Source: Aphrophora alni (taxonomy: Eukaryota; Arthropoda; Insecta; Hemiptera; Aphrophoridae). From it: a DNA stretch of 64,000 nt. The stretch covers positions 96,789,668 to 96,853,667 of the forward strand of contig OY740774.1 in the NCBI GenBank assembly GCA_963513935.1. The letters run 5' to 3'. The notes under the pieces were generated by a model, which did no database searches, was not told the DNA's origin, and was given only the letters and a program-made list of their open reading frames with translations. Both the position numbers and the translations under genes were made by a program. Shown here in pieces: positions 35,671 to 47,965 of this stretch (position 1 is the stretch's first letter; the number at the start of each line of letters is the position of its first letter).

Positions 35671-37035
35671 AATAGACTAAAATTATCTATAACTTATCAT
35701 TTATAACTAAAGTACTTTTACGAAAATTTGGAATTCTTAATAATACTACAACTCCAGTACAATGAAACCGAAACTGTAATTTGGGACTAATAATTATAGT
35801 ACTACCGTTTAATATTTAAAATGCAATGTAATAAGTTCAAGATTCGTTACTGTTTTAGTGATTATTCTTTATTTATCCCAAGCTTTTAAAGTATTTAGCG
35901 GTTTGTTTAACGGACGCATTTGTGATTATTTGATTATTTTCTGTTACATTTCTGTTACAGGGTAGAGAGTTATGTGAATTTGTAAGACATAACGTAATTA
36001 ATTTCTTTTTCTCTTTTTGTAGAAGGCAAACATATTCATGGACAAAGTAAAAATAAAAGAAGAAAATATCATAAAATTATGACCCTCACAACCAGCACTC
36101 GAATATTCAATTAGCATCAGCGTTGGAAAGAACAGAAGTTGGCCTTAATAGACCAGATAGGACAAATCAAATAAACGCTTCCAATCCTAAATTACAATTA
36201 CAATGTATAGTTTCAACTAGTAAGGAAAATTCTAGTTTTGTTTAGACCGTAAATAAACCCCCTTTTATATAGACGATAAACAAAAAACGCAGAATAATAC
36301 AAGCTTGCAGAATTAAATTTATAATTACTGTAATAATCTATTTGCATACAGGAATAATTTGCATAATTGAAACTACCTTATAATTATAACAGAAGGTGTT
36401 CAGGGAATGGAAGGGGGTGGTTCTGTTAAGTACGAGAGTGGAAATCTTAATTTTACCTCCAGACAATTTAATCTTACGAATACGTTACTTAATCATTCCC
36501 TTTATTATTAGAGTTTAATTTATGAACATATTGTGACATGGTTTTTTTATTTTTAATACTCGATTATAATTATAATTCGATTTTGCCAATCATTAAATGA
36601 GACAAATGTTACATATAAATATGAATTCCAATGTGTTTCGTATTTAAATTTTGAATTTGAGGCGAGTCAAGGATTTAGGTGCTATATGTTAAATATTTAT
36701 AAATTTATTTCAGAAAGATTCTTGCTATGAATATTGTTGGTATGAATTTATTTCAATAACGTAAAATATAGAAAACCATATTATGATATACGTAAAACAA
36801 TGATATCGAATTTATTTCAAATTCCTTACATAAAATACTAATCAAAGAACATAGTGGATTCACATGTTTCATATTTAAGTCAAATGTATTCTCATCCAAC
36901 TTGAGTTGCTTTGTAATTTTTTTATGCAGAAGGTACGTAAATATATTTTTGTCTTTGCAATTGAGGAAAAAAACAAGTCTTCTAAGTCTCGTTTGAGTGT
37001 AGATTTATTAAAAATTTGTTTATTTTAATAGCACC

Positions 37036-37042
<7 letters not shown>
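35671..37042. other. AT-rich stretch, nothing recognised
   Basis: No supported feature is visible. Confidence 0.5.
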
Positions 37043-37618
<576 letters not shown>

Positions 37619-37822
37619 CACACTATTTATATCTCACTATATCAATCCTTAAATAAGCGCAATCAATATTCATGCATCTTTTAATATATGCTTACTGATT
37701 GATAAAAAATAAATAAATATAATGAGTTAAAATTAACTTTAAGTTTTTATTTAATTAAAAAAATAAAACTATGCAATCGTAAAGTTGAACAATTGTCTAC
37801 CAAAAAGGTAATAGTAACAGTT

Positions 37823-37826
37823 AAGA
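37823..37826. repeat. Target-site duplication AAGA (left)
   Basis: AAGA lies directly outside the left LTR and again at 44093-44096. Confidence 0.85.
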
Positions 37827-39900
37827 TGTTACCAGGGGACTTAAATTTAATAAAGGCGGAACCAAAATGGTAACAATGTTTGAAAAGAAAAAAATAAAAA
37901 AAGACAAAGACAAATTTAGTAATTAACAAGGCTCAAGTTTATTGAAAGCAGAAAGAAATTTCGGCGATTCAGACTTTGTCATTTACAACAAAAGACATTC
38001 TGACACAAATGATCAATAAAAAAAAACTTATGATTAACAGTATCATAAATTGTAAAAGTTATAAGCCCTTAATTGTAACATATAATAATTTAAAAAAAAA
38101 AATTAATCAACAGATTCTAAAAATTTATCCCCCCTTTTAATATAGATATTTATAGTTACAAAAATTTAACAATAAAAAAAAGACAATGAGCACAGCTTAA
38201 TAATTCACAGAATTATAATTAATAAAAAAAGATTATACGCCCTTAATGTAAAAGTATAATAATAATAAAAAAAAATTAATCAAAAGATTCAAAAAAAGAA
38301 AAAAAAAACTTATCCCCTCCCTTTTTAGTTTATAAGATGATAGTTTGCTTTTAAACAATTACAGAATTTAACAAAATATAAAAGAGTTTGATATTTTAAG
38401 TTCAAAGAATCATATCTATAGTTAACATGTTTATCACTAAACTAAAGATACATAATATAACTGGTTTGAAAAATTTCTTAAAAACTATATTGGCCAAATA
38501 AATTTATATATTTTAAACAAACAAAAAAAAGGAATTTAGAATTTTGAAATTTTGTTAATTGACGTCAATTATTTTAATTTGGAAATTAACCTCTTGGAGG
38601 TTGTTAGGACCGAAAATTGCATGCAGGCTCCACCCAATAATTGTTTTTTTTATATATATTTTATAATTAACTACACAGGTCTACATTTAGAAAATAGTCT
38701 TAAGGAACACATATTTGCGAAAGTAAATTTAGGCACATATACAAAATGAGTTAGTTAAAGTTCTGTAAAGTCAGCTGTAGAAAAAGACATCACTTTTATG
38801 CACTTGAAAATGTGAAGTTACGTTATACAAAAAAACGTGTTTTGCCAACAGGACGAAACTTGTTAGGATGTTTCGTTGGTTTGTGCAATGTGAGACAAGA
38901 ATTTCTTTATTTCTCCAATTTCTCCTATTTGTCCTACCAGCATATTAGCTGTGAGCAAAAAAACATGTTCTTTTAATGTCTGTACAAAATCAGACATGTT
39001 TTAGCATTAATGTTCATCATTAAAGAAATATCTGATCATTTGCCAAAATTAAAGAAAATTGGTTGTATAACAGAAATTCGTTAAGATGGTACTTAAAAGC
39101 TTCTTAGATTATTATAAATCTATTTATATATATTTTAATTTTGTTTAAAAGAAAGCTTGTATAAGACTTGTAAGATTTTGCAAAAGTCTGTAAAACGAAA
39201 TTTTCTGATTTAGAAGAAATTTCCTCAATTGTTTTATATTTGACAAGTTCATATTCTGATCATTTAATGTTCAACACTAGTTTGCACTTATTTCACAAAA
39301 TTGTTCAAAACGTAAAATGTGCCTTTGCAAAATTTTGTAAATGATGTTTTAAGAAAAGAAATTTTTTATAATCATTTAGTTTCAAAAGAAAATAGAATAT
39401 TGAATAAAACATGAAATACATATTTTAAAGAAAACATGATAATTAACAAATTATTTTAAAAATTAACAAAATTTATAATATGACAAAATCTGTAAGGTTG
39501 TAGTACCTGGTAAATCCTGTCGCAGATCACGTGAGGTAGCACCGAGAAAATGATGGTTAATTTTAACATTTTTGAAACAGATTATTAGACTAAGGCGCAC
39601 AAGCTGTAATTTAACATGATGTATTAGAAAGCCGGTGATTTTGAGAGAAGAAGAAAACTTTTAACTAGCGGAGTTATGAAGAATGTAGACCATGTTGTTA
39701 TCGCATGTAGACTGTGGACTGGTAATCGAGAAGCTAGCTTGACCGGCGAAATGTACTTTGGTTTCAAGTATCAGGTGATGCTTGGTTTTGGAGCGGGCCG
39801 CTAGATGCCAGCATCTGTCAAGCGACGGAAAGTAGAATGTATATTTACGAAATGAGTTAAGTTATATGGCGGAAGTGCTTTTTTGGATTTAAATGCTACA
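37827..39900 (-). repeat. LTR (3' LTR in element orientation)
   Basis: It is the same length as 42019-44092, at an offset of 4192 bases. The 65-codon frame in each LTR is a chance frame that is identical only because the LTRs are. Confidence 0.93.
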
Positions 39901-39914
39901 GCTCTCCCCCCCCG
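39901..39914 (-). other. Polypurine tract
   Basis: The plus strand reads GCTCTCCCCCCCCG. On the minus strand this is CGGGGGGGGAGAGC, directly before the 3' LTR, as expected for the plus-strand DNA primer. Confidence 0.75.
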
Positions 39915-39945
39915 AAAGACGGAGTTAGGGTGTAGTCAGAAAAGA

Positions 39946-40075
39946 GGCCAGAAGGGCCTCCCGCAAAATTTTGAAAAAGGTGCAAAGGGCCAGAAGGGCC
40001 TCCAGAAGATTCTAAAGAAGGGGCCAGAAGGGCCTCCTACAAACTTCTGAAGAAAGGGGCCAGAAGGGCCTCCTA
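39946..40075. repeat. Four tandem-like GGCCAGAAGGGCCTCC units in the LTR element interior
   Basis: Units start at 39946, 39988, 40022 and 40058, spaced 34-42 bases, with related AAAATTTTGAA / AAACTTCTGAAGAA spacers. The core GGCC-AGAAG-GGCC is nearly palindromic. Confidence 0.85.
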
Positions 40076-40099
40076 CAAAATTTAGAAACGGGGCACCTG

Positions 40100-42001
40100 A
40101 TAGAAACAACGCTTCATAATGCTTTTATAATCACCACTCTAGGGTGTAGCCTCCTTCGGCACTTACTTATTAAATTTTGAAATTTCTAAAGCGTCTCAGC
40201 TCTTCCCACCTATGATTGGGATAAGCCCAGGACAGAAAGAGCTGAAGGGTGACGCAAAGGTCGACTTTGCTGTGCATGAACTGACTTTGTACACTACGGT
40301 ACGTGGGGAAAAGGGGTGGAGTGGCACCTCGGGAAACCAAGTGGAGGTGACCACTCCGGGGACCAAGGGAGGGAAAAGTGCATGGCACTAAGGACTTCAG
40401 GAAAGGTCGGACTCAGACGGGGGGAGTATCCTCTGAGCCGACCTTAACATTTAATTACAAAAATAAATAAAAATAAAAGAAAAACTCCTGAAGCCTTTTT
40501 GGGTCAGATCATGCTCAGCGTCGTTATTTTTTTAAATTCCTCTTCTCCCATACGAAGAGAAATTTAAACTATTCACGGCTCTTAACAATTTCCGTGAGAA
40601 AAAAGAATTTTGAAGGGTCTAAACAAATAATCCATTTGAAAAATAAACAAAGAAGCAGTATGAAACGTTGGGGAGTCAAAATTGTTTTAGTGCCCAAGGC
40701 AGGGCATGTGATGTTTGACTTAGGGTCTTATATGTGTATCATGTGCCCCAAAAAAAAAGAATTTAATTTAATCAAAAAAAATTGTGTAAAAAAAAAATTT
40801 CATCAAAATATTTAAGTGATTATAAAAGTGTAGCAAAAAAAAGGAGTGTGGCAAAAAGACAGTATAAAAAGGTGACCCACAATGTGAGAAAACCTAACTC
40901 CGGTTTTCTCAACCCTAATAAAAAAAACTAAATTAGGAAACAAACATGTTGACCTGCTAATAACAAACAACCAAATAATTTAAGAAAGGGCAAACAGGCC
41001 AACCATGTTGTCCTACATAAAACTGGGCCCCTATAATTTGGAAAAGAAAAAAAATTGTACACAAAGATATATTATTAAAAGGTGTTCAACATTTCAATTT
41101 ACTATTAGACAAATGCCACCATCTGCATCAACCAGTCCACCGCCATTTTGCGCGTTACTCATGATGATAAAATTAAAAAAAAAATAAATAAAATAATTTT
41201 CTTTCAAGATGACGAAAAAAAAATTCAAAAGCAAGCTCAGTGTTTTTTAACGGGTCCACTAATCGCAGCAAATCCACTGCCATTTTAACTGTTGCTGATA
41301 ATTATTAAAAAAAAATAAACCAAGTAATTTAAATAAAAAAATTTCTTTTAAGATGATGTAAAAAAGGTGAAAGAGCCAGAGAAAGACTCAAGAATTATAT
41401 GTAGTGTAGTTGTTGTGTATATATGTGTGTGTGTAAGTATGAATTGATACAGACAAGCGAAAGAAAACTCGAGAAAATTTTTGAAGGAGATTTTGAATTT
41501 TTTTTGTTTTTTTTTGTTTTTAACTATTTTTGGATTTTATTATTTATTTAAATTTTTTTTTGGATTCCCGAATGAGCCCGCTGTCTGGATCAAATTCAGT
41601 GAATGACTAGTGTGCAGTGTTTGTAAATATATATATATATGAAAAAAAAAAAAAATAATTAAGTAGACAAAATAATAATAAAAAAAATTTTATCAAAATT
41701 GGTTTAGAAGTTTTTGTGTAATGTGTTTATAAAATAAATCAATAATAAAAAAAGAGACTATAGATTTATAGAGATTTAAATATTTAAACTAAATAAAAAA
41801 AAAATTTCATCAGCAACAGTTGTGCAGTATTTGAAAAGCTGCGAAACACAAAAATGAGCCTTGTTTAGCAAAGAAAATTTTGAATTTAAATTTAGATAGT
41901 TCCAATGCAAAATTTTGAAAATTAACTACGGTTCCAGAATTTAAAATTAACCAAGCTCTGTAATTTAGAAAAAACCAAGCTAGAATTTAAAGCTAACCAC
42001 G
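40100..42001 (-). other. Non-coding interior of the LTR element
   Basis: It starts with a G+C-richer part (40140-40450), followed by A-rich sequence. The longest frames (72, 73 and 60 codons) match no retroviral-type protein. No CCHC knuckle, DSG or YxDD motif is seen. Confidence 0.7.
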
Positions 42002-42012
42002 CTCTGCTACCA
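42002..42012 (-). other. Primer-binding site for initiator tRNA-Met
   Basis: The minus strand reads TGGTAGCAGAG, which pairs with CUCUGCUACCA, the 3' end of animal initiator tRNA-Met including CCA. It begins six bases after the 5' LTR. Confidence 0.8.
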
Positions 42013-42018
42013 AAAACA

Positions 42019-44092
42019 TGTTACCAGGGGACTTAAATTTAATAAAGGCGGAACCAAAATGGTAACAATGTTTGAAAAGAAAAAAATAAAAAAAGACAAA
42101 GACAAATTTAGTAATTAACAAGGCTCAAGTTTATTGAAAGCAGAAAGAAATTTCGGCGATTCAGACTTTGTCATTTACAACAAAAGACATTCTGACACAA
42201 ATGATCAATAAAAAAAAACTTATGATTAACAGTATCATAAATTGTAAAAGTTATAAGCCCTTAATTGTAACATATAATAATTTAAAAAAAAAAATTAATC
42301 AACAGATTCTAAAAATTTATCCCCCCTTTTAATATAGATATTTATAGTTACAAAAATTTAACAATAAAAAAAAGACAATGAGCACAGCTTAATAATTCAC
42401 AGAATTATAATTAATAAAAAAAGATTATACGCCCTTAATGTAAAAGTATAATAATAATAAAAAAAAATTAATCAAAAGATTCAAAAAAAGAAAAAAAAAA
42501 CTTATCCCCTCCCTTTTTAGTTTATAAGATGATAGTTTGCTTTTAAACAATTACAGAATTTAACAAAATATAAAAGAGTTTGATATTTTAAGTTCAAAGA
42601 ATCATATCTATAGTTAACATGTTTATCACTAAACTAAAGATACATAATATAACTGGTTTGAAAAATTTCTTAAAAACTATATTGGCCAAATAAATTTATA
42701 TATTTTAAACAAACAAAAAAAAGGAATTTAGAATTTTGAAATTTTGTTAATTGACGTCAATTATTTTAATTTGGAAATTAACCTCTTGGAGGTTGTTAGG
42801 ACCGAAAATTGCATGCAGGCTCCACCCAATAATTGTTTTTTTTATATATATTTTATAATTAACTACACAGGTCTACATTTAGAAAATAGTCTTAAGGAAC
42901 ACATATTTGCGAAAGTAAATTTAGGCACATATACAAAATGAGTTAGTTAAAGTTCTGTAAAGTCAGCTGTAGAAAAAGACATCACTTTTATGCACTTGAA
43001 AATGTGAAGTTACGTTATACAAAAAAACGTGTTTTGCCAACAGGACGAAACTTGTTAGGATGTTTCGTTGGTTTGTGCAATGTGAGACAAGAATTTCTTT
43101 ATTTCTCCAATTTCTCCTATTTGTCCTACCAGCATATTAGCTGTGAGCAAAAAAACATGTTCTTTTAATGTCTGTACAAAATCAGACATGTTTTAGCATT
43201 AATGTTCATCATTAAAGAAATATCTGATCATTTGCCAAAATTAAAGAAAATTGGTTGTATAACAGAAATTCGTTAAGATGGTACTTAAAAGCTTCTTAGA
43301 TTATTATAAATCTATTTATATATATTTTAATTTTGTTTAAAAGAAAGCTTGTATAAGACTTGTAAGATTTTGCAAAAGTCTGTAAAACGAAATTTTCTGA
43401 TTTAGAAGAAATTTCCTCAATTGTTTTATATTTGACAAGTTCATATTCTGATCATTTAATGTTCAACACTAGTTTGCACTTATTTCACAAAATTGTTCAA
43501 AACGTAAAATGTGCCTTTGCAAAATTTTGTAAATGATGTTTTAAGAAAAGAAATTTTTTATAATCATTTAGTTTCAAAAGAAAATAGAATATTGAATAAA
43601 ACATGAAATACATATTTTAAAGAAAACATGATAATTAACAAATTATTTTAAAAATTAACAAAATTTATAATATGACAAAATCTGTAAGGTTGTAGTACCT
43701 GGTAAATCCTGTCGCAGATCACGTGAGGTAGCACCGAGAAAATGATGGTTAATTTTAACATTTTTGAAACAGATTATTAGACTAAGGCGCACAAGCTGTA
43801 ATTTAACATGATGTATTAGAAAGCCGGTGATTTTGAGAGAAGAAGAAAACTTTTAACTAGCGGAGTTATGAAGAATGTAGACCATGTTGTTATCGCATGT
43901 AGACTGTGGACTGGTAATCGAGAAGCTAGCTTGACCGGCGAAATGTACTTTGGTTTCAAGTATCAGGTGATGCTTGGTTTTGGAGCGGGCCGCTAGATGC
44001 CAGCATCTGTCAAGCGACGGAAAGTAGAATGTATATTTACGAAATGAGTTAAGTTATATGGCGGAAGTGCTTTTTTGGATTTAAATGCTACA
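42019..44092 (-). repeat. LTR (5' LTR in element orientation)
   Basis: It pairs with 37827-39900. AAGA follows at 44093-44096. Confidence 0.93.
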
Positions 44093-44096
44093 AAGA
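44093..44096. repeat. Target-site duplication AAGA (right)
   Basis: It matches 37823-37826. Confidence 0.85.
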
Positions 44097-44370
44097 CATG
44101 GAGGAGTTACTTACAACAGGAAACTTAGTGGAGGCTATTAAGATAAATATAGTTTTTTCATCATTAGGGCAAATATACTCACACAAGTTAAAGCTCACAT
44201 GCACATATGTACGATGCCCTTTATGTCTTATAAACGTCAAAAAAGTATTACAAAATTACGAAGTTCATAAAACATATGTAACAACTAATTACGACAAGGT
44301 CAATTTTCCCTTCAGGATGAGACCACTTGATCAAAAAATAAAATTAAAATTTTCTACAAGGACAAAGAAA
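44097..44370. other. AT-rich flank of the LTR element
   Basis: A 98-codon plus-strand frame (44098-44394) begins one base after the target duplication. It shows no known motif and no counterpart in the paired duplication at 53.8 kb, so I do not call it a gene. Confidence 0.4.
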
Positions 44371-44389
44371 CCAATATTTGGGATTTACA

Positions 44390-44610
44390 TTTAGAGAATT
44401 CCTTTTTGGAGCGTCATTGTAAGTCTTTAGTTTTATTAGTCAATTAGTTTTCTCCATTTTTTTCGTTTGTTTGAGGAACGTTGTAAACATAATTCGATCA
44501 CATTAAAAAAGACAATCCAATTTATGATTTAAAACAAGCATATACGATCTTCACTTTAAACGATGTCATAAATTTTGTGAAACCACTTTAAACTTTGGAA
44601 TTAACAAATA
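44390..44610 (-). repeat. Tail block, copy A (degenerate)
   Basis: The minus strand starts LLIPKFKVVSQN and soon hits TGA. Copy B has LLISKLDVITQN in an open frame of 94 codons. TTTGAGGAA-GTTGTAAA is shared further in. Confidence 0.5.
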
Positions 44611-44665
44611 TTAACAAAAGAATGATTTTTTTCTTTAGTTACAAATTCATTTATAATTTCTATTG

Positions 44666-44777
44666 AAATGCTGAAAAAAAATTACTTGTAGTTTATTTCT
44701 ACAAATGGGGACATGTATTTAAAATGCTGAAAAAAAATTACTTGTAGTTTATATTTACAAATGGAGACATGTATTTA
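44666..44777. repeat. 56-bp tandem duplication
   Basis: Units 44666-44721 and 44722-44777 differ at only about three positions. Copy B of the large duplication has a single equivalent, so this happened after the larger event. Confidence 0.92.
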
Positions 44778-44910
44778 GTTTCTGCGGAAGGATTACAGTA
44801 ATATTTAAGTCGTATTAGATGTGATCACATAATTGATAACATAAGTTTAATGATGCTTCACCCATTTGAGTTAAGATAATTTCATTTTCAAGTCAAACTA
44901 TCCTTCATTA

Positions 44911-45147
44911 TCAACGACCGGAATCAATGCACGCAGTGTGATTCATAAAAAGGATTTCTAGCATCACGTACATCGAAGTCCTACAAGTACTGAATACAAA
45001 ATAGCGACATAAATCATATTTCTGATAAAGTATTTCTGATATTTCCGGAGAAAGGATTGTGTCCAGAGGTGGGGAGAACAAATAAGTTTTACTTCTCGCC
45101 AGAAATAACTTGAAAATGTCGGTTGTATTTAATTCCAAAAATGACAA
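44911..45147 (-). repeat. Block T, copy A, open reading frame
   Basis: The minus-strand frame of 78 codons includes LSPEISEILYQKYDLCR, then YFVFSTCRTSMYVML. Copy B, in the same frame, has PPEIKATIVYQIIELSR and NFVFSTCRTSIYVML, with silent differences (ACT/ACC). An acceptor-like TTTTGTATTCAG| lies within. It is possibly an exon of the unknown family. Confidence 0.45.
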
Positions 45148-45419
45148 TGAATATCGATTAGAGATGAAGTAAGTAATACAAATTGTGCAATATAAGGTTT
45201 TAAACTCTATACAAATATATCAACCATTATTGTGGAAACAAGAACTTCTCCAAAAAAAGGAAAATTCTTTAGCACGACGAAGAATAATATACATTATAAT
45301 TAGTGGTATTTTGTATGAAGACAAAATCACTACAATTGTTAGTACCTTAAGGTAAGGTTTTCAAGTGGTATTTAGAGCTCAAATTAATTTCCAGTCAATA
45401 TCATAACTATTTTATTGCG

Positions 45420-46330
45420 ATATACAGTTGATCAATATGATATCATAGAATATTTTAAATTAACGATTTATAAAAATGTATAAAAGAAGAATGTATATAC
45501 ATTTGTCTGTTATATTCAGTGAAATTCGATATTGACTCTATACACCGTCTGTCATTCTAAAACAACGTGATAATGAGGTATTTCTCTGTTGGTTTAAATT
45601 TAGAAAGTACTTTATTGATTAAATGTATAAAACTTACCGTTTTCTAAGAGTTATTAAATTATCAATTCGTTAAGTAGTATAGTGGGGCACAAATAAATAC
45701 CAAAATAATAGAAAAAGGAAATATCGTAATTTAATAAATTATTACCTATTGAATAACTCTTAAATAGCATCACTTGCACTATATGGAGAACCAATCAGTG
45801 GTGGTCAGAAAGGAGGGGAGATGCTAAAGCAAGCTGAGTCAGACCTCTCCTAGTGCTGGTACGGGTGGATCGCAAGCAACAAACCATGATTTCCTTTGGC
45901 AGATATTTGTAACTTTACTTTTTTAATGGGGGTGTGGGGTTGAAGTTCTTATCGTTCATTTTAATATTTGATTTATATTCAATTATATCAATTACATTCA
46001 TCTAAAATTGGTATCATTTCTGTCATTCTTTTAACGTTTTAATAAACAGTAATTTTAGTTGTAAACTTGCGTTGTTCATGACTTGCGCCTAAAATCACAA
46101 TCGCATCGGTCCATCTTGACCGATTTTAGGTCGATGTGATTACTCAACCTGCCGGCTGGTAATTCCTGTATCCATATCGACGGGTTTTCCGCTGCAAAAC
46201 AGCAGGAGACGTCACAATTATAATTTAGTAACGTGACTTACCTCGTATAAAGGGTAGACATTAAAGAAAATAAAACAATTTATTCATAATGTACGTATTG
46301 CTTTTGTTCCATAAAATATGTTGATGCAAC
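45420..46330. other. Segment present only in copy A, possible insertion
   Basis: Homology to copy B stops near 45420 and resumes near 46330. The extra DNA includes G+C-richer parts (45775-45900, 46085-46210) and an imperfect hairpin, CCTAAAATC...CGGTC / GACCGATTTTAGG, at 46088-46129. The ends are not defined, so I cannot name an element. Confidence 0.45.
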
Positions 46331-46441
46331 GTACATACAACAGTTTTGTAATAGGGTACAGAGAAATACAAAGTTTTTAGTTATTGTTATTATAAAAAAA
46401 GTGTTTTATAAACTATTCGTGTGAAAAATAAATTAAAATAC

Positions 46442-46489
46442 CTTAGTGTATGTTAAGACATTAGTAGTTTGTGTTTCCACTTGGCTTAC
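46442..46489 (-). other. Block U, copy 2: possible 48-nt microexon
   Basis: On the minus strand AATTTTTCAG|GTAAGCC begins a 48-base stretch open in frame 1 (VSQVETQTTNVLTYTK), ending CTAAG|GTATTT. Copy 3 is 45 bases and also open in frame 1, so the length difference is one codon. Confidence 0.35.
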
Positions 46490-47536
46490 CTGAAAAATTT
46501 CAAATATTTAATAGTGTACACGTTCGTAAAATTGTACGACATATACAATTGTTCTATTTTCTAATCATTATCAGCCATTTTTGGAATAGACAAATATATA
46601 ATGTTCTTGCATTATATGAATTTATGTGAAGAACCTAAAATAATATTTCTGTTCTTAATGGTCGAAAAATTGAGACGATCTGCATATAGTCTATTCATTC
46701 GTCTATTAGGGTATTGAATATAGTATTATCAATTACTTATGTTGTAAATCTCTACAGCTACACGTAAAATTTATATTGCTGTCGAATAAATTAAAAAGAA
46801 TCGATAATTGACGAAACATAATACTTAGATTTTGTAATATCTAATTATTGATTTAAGACAATTTTAGCACAAATATGAAATATTATATTCACAACTTTTC
46901 GAATTGGTCAGTATTTCCATCAAATATAGAATGTAATAAAACAAAATACAAAATTATACTGTAGATTGCAGAATAAAAAAAAAAACTCTATGTACAAAAT
47001 TTACCAATCTATAAAAGTTTAGGCAAAAATGACGTAAATACCATTTAAGATAAATGCATAGTCTATGAATATCATTAAATTACTATTATAATTTTAGTTA
47101 TTAATTATAAAATTATTGAAGGGTATTGTTCATATAGTTCGTTAAGTATTATAAGGTAGGTAATTCACTACTGCTTCATTTAAATGTTTTACCTAAAAAT
47201 GCATTTAGTTATACTGTCAATTTAGAGTATTATCAAATATAATCAAGTAGTAAACAGAATACATAATTTATGTTAATATTATGAATATTTGTCTATATCT
47301 ACATTCCATTATTTGAACAATTTCACTATAAAAGTGTGTACCTTCATTTAAAATATAGATTGTATGTAAAAGTAAAGAAAAGATGGATATGGGATTAATA
47401 AAAAAAGCTTTAAATATTGTTCACCCTCAAAATAACAATAAGAATACCCTTTTACATTCTTGATAATACGTAGGATTTACGGTCTAAACCAATTTAATAA
47501 GTACCATGTTTTGTTCGTGTTAAAGAAATATTACCA

Positions 47537-47650
47537 TTTCAACGTAGTACATTCCGTGACGGATGCCAGGTGAGTTGCATTTGAATAATTGGTAGATTGA
47601 ACAAACGCTATTGATTATCATTCCCATGTTCAAACCTACCGGTCTTTGAT
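47537..47650 (-). repeat. Block P, copy 5, open reading frame retained
   Basis: The minus-strand frame is open for 36 codons: PVGLNMGMIINSVCSIYQ, then LFKCNSPGIRHGMYYVEM, ending at ATG|GTAATATTTC. It is very close to copy 6. Confidence 0.5.
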
Positions 47651-47899
47651 ATCAGAACATGATTACCGCTGCATTTGTGTTTACGTCTTTGTTTAAACAC
47701 AGCATTACAATCCTTACTTGTTATACGTGAATACATGAAATTATTTATATTATTTTAAATCGTTATTTTTTCAAACATTTTAAATTATATACATTTTGGA
47801 AAATTACACTTATTATATATTTTATGGTTAAAAATTCTTTGTCCAATGTTAGGTCAAAATTGGATGGATAGATATATTTTACTAATAAATAGTATACTA

Positions 47900-47965
47900 A
47901 TTTTTAAATGAAGCAAAAAACACTAAATTGCCTAGCCTGTCAAAGTCTAATCCGTTTGGTAATTA
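47900..47965 (-). repeat. Block R, copy 4 (short)
   Basis: AACACTAAATTGCCTAGCCTGTC pairs with AACACCCTAAATTTGCCTGGCC at 56.3 kb and lies in the position of the R donor border relative to block P. Confidence 0.4.

Larger units (their letters stand above)
37827..44092 (-). mobile_element. Non-coding LTR retrotransposon (LARD-like), minus strand, young
   Basis: Two direct repeats of 2074 bp each (37827-39900 and 42019-44092) begin TGTTACC and end GCTACA, with a 4-bp AAGA duplication outside. Orientation is set by two signals. Next to the right LTR, 42002-42012 read on the minus strand is TGGTAGCAGAG, complementary to the 3' end of animal initiator tRNA-Met (primer-binding site). Next to the left LTR, the minus strand carries G8AGAGC (polypurine tract). 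The 2118-bp interior has no gag, protease, reverse transcriptase or integrase frame. It must have moved using another element's proteins. The equal LTR lengths, with no difference seen in the stretches compared, imply recent insertion. A 4-bp duplication favours a Gypsy-type integrase. Confidence 0.93.
44371..47960. repeat. Duplicated segment, copy A (pairs with 53842-56345)
   Basis: Blocks 'tail', T, U, P and R appear in the same order and orientation as at 53.84-56.35 kb, at offsets of about 9.5, 9.4, 8.3, 8.35 and 8.4 kb. The drop in offset between T and U means copy A has about 1 kb that copy B lacks, roughly at 45420-46330. Confidence 0.75.

Noticed and set aside
38552..38749. 65-codon frame repeated identically at 42744-42941
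   Set aside because: Its apparent conservation comes only from the two LTRs being the same. It has no retroelement motif.
44098..44394. 98-codon frame starting beside the LTR target duplication
   Set aside because: It has no recognisable domain and no counterpart in the paired duplication. Its length is within chance for this sequence.
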